Assembly (NCBI GenBank): GCA_900537185.1 | Contig: LS999828.1 | Span: 124,001-188,000 of the forward strand | From: Cytophagales bacterium Alg240-R148 | GTDB lineage: Bacteria; Bacteroidota; Bacteroidia; Cytophagales; Cyclobacteriaceae | Direction of reading: 5' to 3' | Length of the DNA: 64,000 nucleotides | Shown here: piece after piece, positions 36,025 to 44,300 of the stretch | Numbering within the stretch: the first letter of the stretch is position 1 | Layout of the letters: every line of letters starts with the position of its first letter | Notes under the pieces: generated by a model | What the model was told of the DNA's origin: nothing | The model's database searches: none | Seen by the model: the letters and a program-made list of their open reading frames with translations, nothing else | Program-made: the position numbers and the translations under genes

Positions 36025-38487
36025 ATGAAAAAAATTGATTTTAAAAACAGCATTCTCCCGCATGCTTTGGCCATTGGTATATTTTATATTACCACAATTT
36101 TATTTTTTGCGCCTGCCATATTTGAAAACAAATCCTTATCGCAGCATGATATTCTTCAATGGGAAGGCGGAGCAAAAGAACTTATCGATTTCAGAAATGA
36201 TACTGGAGAAGAAGGGTTGTGGAGTGGCAGCATGTTTGGTGGTATGCCAGGTTATTTGGTAAATGTAAAATGGAGCAACGGTATTGTTGCAACCTTACAG
36301 AGCATACTTTCGCTGGGTTTCAGCCATCCTATCAGACTCATTTTCCTATGTTTCTTAAGTTATTACTTGTTGTTGCTGAGTTTTAAAATAAGGCCTTATC
36401 TTTCGATTGGTGGGGCGCTGGCTTTTGGGCTTTCCAGTTACCTTATAATTGGAATTGCTGCTGGACACAATGCGCGAATAGGCGCCATTGCTTTTATGCC
36501 AATGGTAATTGCCGGAGTCCAACTCATGTTTAGTGGCAAGCGCAAAGCTGGCTTTGTTCTTACAGCACTTGCCATGGCAATGGAACTTAGGGTCAACCAC
36601 CTTCAAATAACTTATTACCTACTTCTTGTGTTGATACCGTTTGGATTGGTCCATTTGTTCCTGTCCGTTAAAAACAAAACACTAGCCCCCTTCTTTATAA
36701 ATATTGGACTATTATTAGGGGCAGTAGTGCTTGCATTAGGTACATTTATAGGTACTTTTTGGGGTACCTATCAGTATTCCAAATACTCTATTAGGGGTAA
36801 ATCCGAATTGAGTATAAAAAAAGAAGACAACGACAAAAGCGATTCTGGACTGGACAAATCCTATGCTTTCCAATACAGCAACGGTACTTTTGAAGCGATG
36901 ACCATGTTCTTCCCTAACATATTAGGGGGCAGTAGTTCCAATTATCTTATTCAAGATAGAGAGAGCGAAACCTACAAAGTACTCAGCCAACGACCTGAAA
37001 TAGCCAACCAAGTGGGCCAATACACCCGAAGTTATTGGGGAAGTCAGCCAGCTACTGCGCCCTATTATTTAGGCGCCATCATTTTCTTATTGGCAGCATT
37101 AGGGATTGCTTTTAGTCCCAAACGGCATATTGCTTGGATTGTACCATCTGCTTTACTAGGCATTTTCTTAGCCATGGGAAGCAATTTTGAAAGTTTCAAT
37201 TACTTCATGTTCGATTACTTCCCAGGATACAATAAATTTAGGTCCGTAACATTTGCTTTGATTATGGCCATTACTACCCTGCCTTTGTTAGGTTTTATAG
37301 GGCTGGAAGCTTTATTAGAAAAAGGATTGGACCAATCGAACAGCAAAAAATTCTATATAGCCAGTGGGTCTGCTCTGGCCATCGCTTTGTTTATATTTCT
37401 GACCGGTGGAATGGGTTCTTTCAAATCTCCATTTGAAGCTCAAATGCCTTCGACGTTGGCATTTTTAGTCAACGCCATGAAGTCCGACAGAATGGCTTTG
37501 GCAAAAGGAGATGGCGGTAGGGCTTTCGTTTTTATGGCCATTGGATTGGTGGTCATCTGGATGATGCTCAAAAAGAAGTTAAATGTGCCGATGGGCGGAT
37601 TGTTGTTGTCCGCTGTTATTTTATTGGATAGTTGGACGGTAGACAAACGCTATTTTGGAGATGACAATTACAAGAGAGCGCCTAAAAGAGAGTTTTTTAG
37701 TAAAACTGAGGCCGATGAAGCAATACTAAGAGAGCAAACACCTAGTTATCGAGTAGCCAATTTACAAAACCCTTGGAACGATGCTCGAACGTCCTATTTT
37801 CACAAATCCATTGGTGGGTACCATGGAGCCAAGATGCGCCGTTATCAGGACATGATAGAATACCATCTATCTCCAGAAATAACAACCATGATTGATTCTT
37901 TGAAAGTTGGTAGTACAGACTTCTCTTCTTTTGGCGCTATCAACATGCTCAATACCCGGTATTTATTGGCAGGAAACACAGCCAGTGCTGTTATCAAAAA
38001 TGATTTTGCCAATGGCAACGGCTGGTTTGTAGACCAGGTAATTCCGGTAAACACGCCGGATGAAGAAATTGATGGGTTGATCGAAATCAACACCAAAAAA
38101 CAGGCCTTGGTCAATAAAAATAAATTTAACATGCCAACTGCAGGAGCAGGTATGGTAAGCTTATTGGAATATGCACCCAACCAACTGACCTACCATGTGG
38201 AAGCTAGGAAGGCTGGTCTGGCCGTGTTTTCTGAAATCTATTATCCAGATGGATGGAAAGCCTATATAGGAGAACAAGAAGCTGATATTTTACAGGTAAA
38301 TTATATTCTACGAGGGCTGCAAATTCCTGAGGGACAACACAAAGTAATTTTCAAATTTGAGCCAAAAGCCTATACAGTTGGCAACAGTATCATGCTCGTT
38401 TCCAATGTCCTTTTACTTGTTATTCTATTGGGATACTTAGGTTGGGAGGTTAAAAGGTGGTTAGCAAATGGCAACACAAGCGCCTAA
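36025..38487 (+). CDS. YfhO-family multi-pass membrane protein
   Basis: Protein of 820 residues with a long polytopic GT-C-like N-terminal domain (about twelve to fourteen helices), a periplasmic C-terminal beta-rich region around residues 690-790, and a final helix near 790. YfhO-family proteins include lipoteichoic-acid glycosylation factors in Gram-positives; the role in Bacteroidetes is unsettled but is probably transfer of a lipid-linked sugar. The charged loop with QHDILQWEGGAKELIDFRN near residues 40-58 fits the first catalytic loop. Gene is monocistronic and closed by a strong terminator. Confidence 0.82.
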   Translation: MKKIDFKNSILPHALAIGIFYITTILFFAPAIFENKSLSQHDILQWEGGAKELIDFRNDTGEEGLWSGSMFGGMPGYLVNVKWSNGIVATLQSILSLGFSHPIRLIFLCFLSYYLLLLSFKIRPYLSIGGALAFGLSSYLIIGIAAGHNARIGAIAFMPMVIAGVQLMFSGKRKAGFVLTALAMAMELRVNHLQITYYLLLVLIPFGLVHLFLSVKNKTLAPFFINIGLLLGAVVLALGTFIGTFWGTYQYSKYSIRGKSELSIKKEDNDKSDSGLDKSYAFQYSNGTFEAMTMFFPNILGGSSSNYLIQDRESETYKVLSQRPEIANQVGQYTRSYWGSQPATAPYYLGAIIFLLAALGIAFSPKRHIAWIVPSALLGIFLAMGSNFESFNYFMFDYFPGYNKFRSVTFALIMAITTLPLLGFIGLEALLEKGLDQSNSKKFYIASGSALAIALFIFLTGGMGSFKSPFEAQMPSTLAFLVNAMKSDRMALAKGDGGRAFVFMAIGLVVIWMMLKKKLNVPMGGLLLSAVILLDSWTVDKRYFGDDNYKRAPKREFFSKTEADEAILREQTPSYRVANLQNPWNDARTSYFHKSIGGYHGAKMRRYQDMIEYHLSPEITTMIDSLKVGSTDFSSFGAINMLNTRYLLAGNTASAVIKNDFANGNGWFVDQVIPVNTPDEEIDGLIEINTKKQALVNKNKFNMPTAGAGMVSLLEYAPNQLTYHVEARKAGLAVFSEIYYPDGWKAYIGEQEADILQVNYILRGLQIPEGQHKVIFKFEPKAYTVGNSIMLVSNVLLLVILLGYLGWEVKRWLANGNTSA

Positions 38488-38501
38488 CTGCTATTAAACA
38501 T

Positions 38502-38537
38502 AAAAAAAGGCTAAGAATTCTTTCTTAGCCTTTTTTT
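38502..38537. terminator. Bidirectional intrinsic terminator
   Basis: GGCTAAGAA (38509-38517) pairs with TTCTTAGCC (38522-38530) around a four-base loop, flanked by seven A on the left and seven T on the right, which extend the stem to 16 pairs. It serves both the YfhO-family gene on the plus strand and the convergent MenC-like gene. Confidence 0.82.
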
Positions 38538-38554
38538 ATGTGCAATAATTCTAT

Positions 38555-39622
38555 TTAGATGCCCCAAACCGCATTTGTATCAAAACGAAGGTAGCCTTCC
38601 TCGATGCGCAAAGGTGCCTCAATATTGTTGTGGTACAATTGACCGGTTCCTAAACCCTGCGGAATAGGATTGTCGTATGCAGCGGTCAACTGGGCAATGG
38701 CATTTAAACCAATATTAGATTCTAGTGCAGAGGTCATCCACCATTCAATATTCCTTTCTTCCGCTAATTGAATCCATTCTTTTGTGGCTTGTATGCCTCC
38801 TAACAATGTTGGCTTAAGAATGATATATGCCGGCTGTATTGCATCTAACATATCCGCTCTGGCTTGGCCAGTGAGGCCAATTAATTCTTCATCCAAAGCA
38901 ACTTGTATAGCCCCTTCTGCACAAACTTTCTTCATTAAATCGTATTGCCCTTGTTGTACAGGTTGTTCAATAGAATGGATGCCGTGCTTGGACAGCGCTT
39001 TTAATCTTTCCATAACGTTAAAGCTTTTAAACGCTCCATTGGCATCCAATCGAATGGTTACATCGCTCTTGTAAAATTTTTTCCTTAAATATTCTAACAC
39101 GTCTAATTCTTGGTCAAAATTTAGCGCCCCAACTTTAATTTTTATACAAGTATAACCCTCGGCTATTTTCTTGTTAATCTGGTCCATCATAAAATCCGTA
39201 TATCCCATCCATATTAATCCATTTATGGGAATTGACTTTTTTCCTTTTACAAAATCATTTTTCAGAATGCACTTCTTTCCTCCATGGTGAAGGTCCAGCA
39301 GGGCCGTTTCTAATGCGAAACGCATAGATGGGTAAGATTCTGGAAGGGAGGCCGCCATTTCGAGTGCCTCCGCTTCAGAGTTAGGCACAGCGCTTAGGTT
39401 GGCTTTTTGTACGGTTGTATTAAACACTTGCTCGAAGTTGTCTACGTCGTCTATGCTCAGTTTTGGAAGAGGTCCTGCTTCTCCAATACCAACAATAGTT
39501 GGATTGCTTTCTTCCCATATTTTGAGAAGGTAAGAAGTCTTTTGTTTTAGTGTACCTCTGGAGGTTCCAGCTGCAAATTTAAAATCTAGAACAAGAGGCA
39601 ATACTTCAAATTGTAAAGACAT
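38555..39622 (-). CDS. menC: Enolase-superfamily enzyme, probable o-succinylbenzoate synthase
   Basis: Muconate-lactonizing-type enolase-superfamily enzyme of 355 residues. It has CIKIKVGAL with the KxK base, RLDANGAF with metal Asp, SIEQPV with metal Glu, VALDEEL with metal Asp, and LKPTLLGG. The N-terminal AAGTSRGTL and later GIGEAGPLPKLS resemble MenC of Bacteroidetes; dipeptide epimerase is the alternative. MenC dehydrates SHCHC to o-succinylbenzoate in menaquinone synthesis. I chose ATG 39622 (MSLQFEVL) over 39646. No other menaquinone genes are adjacent. Confidence 0.72.
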   Translation of the reverse strand: MSLQFEVLPLVLDFKFAAGTSRGTLKQKTSYLLKIWEESNPTIVGIGEAGPLPKLSIDDVDNFEQVFNTTVQKANLSAVPNSEAEALEMAASLPESYPSMRFALETALLDLHHGGKKCILKNDFVKGKKSIPINGLIWMGYTDFMMDQINKKIAEGYTCIKIKVGALNFDQELDVLEYLRKKFYKSDVTIRLDANGAFKSFNVMERLKALSKHGIHSIEQPVQQGQYDLMKKVCAEGAIQVALDEELIGLTGQARADMLDAIQPAYIILKPTLLGGIQATKEWIQLAEERNIEWWMTSALESNIGLNAIAQLTAAYDNPIPQGLGTGQLYHNNIEAPLRIEEGYLRFDTNAVWGI

Positions 39623-39645
39623 AAAAAATGGATTTTTGAATTTCA

Positions 39646-39678
39646 TTGCTGAACATGCCGATCAGTCAATTATATTTG
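39646..39678 (+). promoter_or_regulatory. Promoter of the QueA-family gene
   Basis: TATATTTG at 39671-39678 is an exact TAnnTTTG -7 element; TTG at 39646-39648 lies 22 bases upstream. The predicted leader to ATG 39701 is about 15 bases, in the short gap between the divergent menC and queA genes. Confidence 0.5.
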
Positions 39679-39700
39679 CAGCAATTTATAACTTTTTGAT

Positions 39701-40909
39701 ATGGAATTAAAAAATACTTTGCAGACCGAACACTATAATTTCGAACTACCTGACAACCGCATCAGAAAGTACCCAATAGAAAAAAGAGAAGAGGCCAAGT
39801 TGTTACTTTACCAACAAGGTGCCATCAGCCACCACCAATTCTATAGTTTGCCAGACCTTCTGCCCAACAATAGCTGTTTGGTATTCAATGACACCAAAGT
39901 AATCCCTGCACGCCTGCACTTCAAAAAGGAAACCGGTGCCTTAATAGAAATTTTCTTACTGGAGCCGGTAGCACCTAGTACCATCATATCGGAAGCTATG
40001 CTTGTAAAAAATAGCATTACCTGGAAATGTATGATAGGCAACTTAAAAAAATGGAAGGATGCACCATTGGAGCTCAATTTAGAAATTGACAAAAAGCCAA
40101 TACAAGTAAAAGCACATTTGGTAGACCGTTCTACTATGTCGGTTCGGCTCGAGTGGAATGGGCAGCATGCCTTTGTAGATATTGTGGCCGCCATTGGAGC
40201 ACTACCCCTCCCTCCTTACTTCCATCGAGATGCCGAAGATTCGGACTATGAACGGTACCAGACAGTTTATTCTGCCCATGAAGGGGCTGTAGCCGCGCCA
40301 ACAGCTGGCTTGCATTTTACCACTAAATTGATGGAAGAACTTGGGGCAAAGGGTATACAAAAAGAATCCCTTACCTTGCATGTTTCAGCTGGTACATTTC
40401 AACCAGTAAAAGCACAAAACATTACGGAACATAAAATGCATGCCGAGCAAGTAGTACTCAGCCTGCAAAACATTCACAATTTGATAAAAAATTCCGAGAA
40501 TTTGATCGCGGTTGGCACCACTTCAATGAGAACTCTTGAAAGTTTATATTGGTATGGTGTAAAATTGATACAACAGGAAAGCACTACTTTTTTTGTGGAC
40601 CAAAATTATGCCTATAGCCATAGTGAAGCTTCTTTACCTACACTAGGAGAAAGCCTGCGTGCCATTTTAACACATATGGAGCAAAATAAAATCCAGACGC
40701 TTAATGGATCTACCGAAATATTTATAAGACCAGGGTACAAGTTAAGAGCATGCCGTGGGTTGATAACCAACTACCACATGCCGCAATCTACCCTACTCAT
40801 GTTAATTGCGGCCATCATTGGACCAGATTGGAAAACCATCTACCAAGAAGCTATGGACCATGGGTATCAGTTTTTAAGTTATGGCGATTCTTCATTGTTA
40901 CTGCCATAA
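39701..40909 (+). CDS. queA: S-adenosylmethionine:tRNA ribosyltransferase-isomerase, QueA family
   Basis: Enzyme of 402 residues of the QueA family, which adds the epoxycyclopentane part to preQ1 at the tRNA wobble position using SAM. It shows LVFNDTKVIPARL, GAPT-like PTAGLHFT near residue 203, LTLHVSAGTFQPV and AVGTTSMRTLES, all conserved in QueA. It is longer than E. coli QueA (about 356), with extra sequence in the first half. Some Bacteroidetes carry this longer form in addition to a standard one, so it may be the sole QueA or a paralogue. Confidence 0.86.
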   Translation: MELKNTLQTEHYNFELPDNRIRKYPIEKREEAKLLLYQQGAISHHQFYSLPDLLPNNSCLVFNDTKVIPARLHFKKETGALIEIFLLEPVAPSTIISEAMLVKNSITWKCMIGNLKKWKDAPLELNLEIDKKPIQVKAHLVDRSTMSVRLEWNGQHAFVDIVAAIGALPLPPYFHRDAEDSDYERYQTVYSAHEGAVAAPTAGLHFTTKLMEELGAKGIQKESLTLHVSAGTFQPVKAQNITEHKMHAEQVVLSLQNIHNLIKNSENLIAVGTTSMRTLESLYWYGVKLIQQESTTFFVDQNYAYSHSEASLPTLGESLRAILTHMEQNKIQTLNGSTEIFIRPGYKLRACRGLITNYHMPQSTLLMLIAAIIGPDWKTIYQEAMDHGYQFLSYGDSSLLLP

Positions 40910-40933
40910 AACCTAAACGGAACCGGTTACTTT

Positions 40934-41302
40934 TCAATTAATTACAATGTTGGCTTTATTGAATTTACCTTTGTGTAACTTACCGGTTTTGGTACCCCCA
41001 CCATAGTTATTCAAATCGTCTTTTTGAGCATTCACGTAGTATTCGATTGGTTCTAGTTGTTTGAAAGTAACCCGTCCCTTTTCGTCGGTCTTTAAGGTTT
41101 CTTGCACTGGATTTTCTTCGTTGTCATAGTCCGCCTCTGTTTTGAACAAAGTTACGGATGCTCCTTCTACAGGATTACCCAACTCATTCAAAACGGTGAT
41201 GCGCAAGGAGGTGGGAAGCAATTCTTTATTGGACTTATTAACAGATGTAAAAGCAGTTAAACTAAATGCTAGTATAAAAAGGAATATCGAACTCTTTTTC
41301 AT
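40934..41302 (-). CDS. Secreted carboxypeptidase-regulatory-like (CNA-B-like) domain protein
   Basis: Protein of 122 residues with a signal peptide (about 1-20) and one beta-sandwich of the CarboxypepD_reg type. LRITVLNELGNPVEGASVTL starts the domain and LKTDEKGRVTFKQLEPIEY follows. Such single-domain secreted proteins are common in Bacteroidetes; function unknown. It follows the giant T9SS protein gene after 43 bases on the same strand and might share its transcript. Confidence 0.72.
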   Translation of the reverse strand: MKKSSIFLFILAFSLTAFTSVNKSNKELLPTSLRITVLNELGNPVEGASVTLFKTEADYDNEENPVQETLKTDEKGRVTFKQLEPIEYYVNAQKDDLNNYGGGTKTGKLHKGKFNKANIVIN

Positions 41303-41345
41303 AGATTTTCAAATTAAGATTTATGATTAATAAATTTAATCGGAA

Positions 41346-44300
41346 TTATCGCAATAGCGAAACACCACCACGTTTTTCTTTTGTTCCTTCTTCAGGATGG
41401 TAGGCACTGATGTATTTCACTAAATAGACATAGGTTCCTACCGGAAGCATTTTGCCTTCATTGTTTTCATAGCCGCCATTCCATCTAAAGTCAGGATCAT
41501 CAGAATGGAAAATCATGGCGCCCCAACGATCAAATATAAAGACTTCAAAATTCTCTTCGTCTATGAACCTTGTAAACACATTAAACTGTTGGTTCGCAGA
41601 GATCATACTGCTTGGTCTAAAGGCATTTGGAGCTTCCACAACAGGGATACATTCATCTCTCACTAAAATTCCATCTCGGGTAATACAACCGTTGGCATTT
41701 ACTAGAACCACAGTATACTCTCCTGGTTCGTCTGGCGTAAAAACAACATCGGTGGAAACAACATTGTTATTTTCGTCGAACCAAGTGGCAGCAACAAAAT
41801 TACCAGGATTAATTTCCTTTAATTCTTCGGTATCTTCAAAACAAAACACATAATCTGCATCCAATTCACTTGGAGTTGGTTCTGCTAAAACCAAATTGGC
41901 CGATACCGTTTGAGAACAACTGCCTCCGTAACTTACTTCTACACTGTAATCTCCTGGTTCGTTGCGAACCAAACTGCTACTGGTTGCTCCGTCCAGCTCT
42001 GTTGTTCCATTGAACCATTGGTAGGTAATTGCCCCCATATTAGTTGAGAAAACAGTAGCCATAATTGTAAAGTCACTACCATCGTTACAGGCCGGCGTAT
42101 TGGAAACATCTATGGTAAAGGGAGGAAATAACACAACATTTTGTTCTGGAGTCTCCAATGTACACCCTGTCACATTGTGCATAGCGGATACTTTGTAGTC
42201 TCCAGTTGTGGTAATAGTTAAGGTAGGTCCAGCCCCTATAATAGCTCCATTATCGAACCAAGTAAAGGTAAAATCGCCAATGCTTAAGGCACCTACATCC
42301 GCAACCAAAGTTCTGCTTATATCACATTCTGTTCCTCCAGGAGTAAAGGCAGGTGTAAAAGTCACATAGTCTGCAACATTGAAAATATAATCGATACAAA
42401 TTCCAGCATTCTCCATCCTTACGGTGTAGTCGTGCCCTGGTTCTACGTCTGCTGAAACAGTTGGTGAGGCGGTAAACACAGTGCCAGTAGTGGTACTCCA
42501 TGTGTAAGTCGAACCACCTGGATCTACTACATTTAGTAGATTTACTGAGGCACTGGATTGCCCTGCACAGTCTGGATACAATACTTCATGGCTACCAATA
42601 CTTGGTGGAGCTACCAAGGTTATTGTAAAAAAAGCATCACATGTTGGTATTTGGCTATCGGTAACTTTTACATCAATTGCAGACAACCCTACTATTTGGC
42701 TGTTATCGTCCAATTGAATTTGGTTATCAGAAAGCCTTGTAGTTGTAATTGTATTGGTAGGGTCTCCATTTTCATATACTTCAAAACTCATTGGGCCAAT
42801 AGAGGTGCCTCCGGCATATACAAGATCAATCACATCGCAATTTAATGTAGCGGTAAACAATGGACCATCCAACCCTGAGATGTTAATGGTTTCTGTTGTA
42901 GTACATCCAGTAACATTGTTGGTTATTGTTAGTAAATAAGCGTCAATTGCTAACAGGGTAGCTCCTACTCCAAAATTCACTGAATTGGAAGGGATTGTAC
43001 CTTGTGCAACAGTACCAGAACTCCCTACAACAGTAAAGTCCGATTCACCAGCACCCGTGCTTACATCCACCGAAAAACTACCGTTGCTAGTACCACAGCT
43101 GGTATTGTTCACTACCAAGTTGGCCGTTGTAGCAACTGGATTGACTTGAAACACCACTACATCTGAAATCAAACAGGTGGTGAGGTTATTGGTAACGCTT
43201 ACTTCATAGCTAAATGTTCCGGGTGTACTGGTATCTACTTGCAAAGAAGAAGCGTTGGCCGTATTCACAATGGCATTGCTTGCATTTCTGACCACCCATG
43301 CATAGGTAATATCTCCAGGGTTGGCCGATGCATTGAATGCATCCAACACCGGACCGGTTTCATTTTGACATATAAATTGGTCCGGTCCAAGGTCTGCTAT
43401 TGGTCGTCCATCCGTGATGATGGTTTGCGCAATCGTTGGACACCCCTCTAAAGAAGTGATGCTTACAGAATAGGTACCCACCACATTTACATCAATTGTC
43501 CTTGTGGTTTCCCCTGTACTCCACAAGTAAATAAAGTTGGTTCCTGTAGGGTCTGCTGTAATATCTTGTGCTTTTAATGTTAATGGGGTACTGCATAAAA
43601 ACTGATTTGGTTCTAACAACATAGTCCCTGGATTTTCACTATCATCCGTGACATTTGGATCTACAGGTGGTGGAAAAATGGTTACTTGAACGGGTGTTGG
43701 CAAGGTAACAATGGGTCCGGCACAAGCTTCCACTACTACGGATACTAGGTAGGTTCCTGCTGCTGCATAAGTATGGGTTACTGTCTCCCCTGTTCCAGTG
43801 GTTCCGTCTCCAAAATCCCAGGTATACGTTTCAAGTACATTGGGTATTGAGATATTAAATATAGTAGGACTTCCCAAACAATTGTCTGCGAATACAATGG
43901 CTGATTCTTGTGGCGGCGTTCCCAAACTTTGTATAAAATTCGGTAACCCTAAGGCCGAGGTATTGCCTCCTAGATCGAATCCATTTTCATTAAAAGAAGA
44001 TAAAAGGCCCAGCCCATCGTTTAATGTAATTTCCCCTAAGGAACCACTGCCATTTATTGCAACCAGCATTTGACCGTTAGGTGCATATTGTATGGCACCT
44101 AAATCTCCTGCATAATCAATTTCTTGTAAAATAGTTAGGCCAGTAATCCTGGTAGGATTTAACAGGTCCAATGGGTCGGTTTCCATTTGAACTTCTATAA
44201 TTTTAGAGGGCCCTCCACCGGCTGGGTTTCTCAATGTAACAAAGATCTTATTGTTGCCTCCAAACTCCAACCCATAAATTTGCAAACCGGCATTGCCAAG

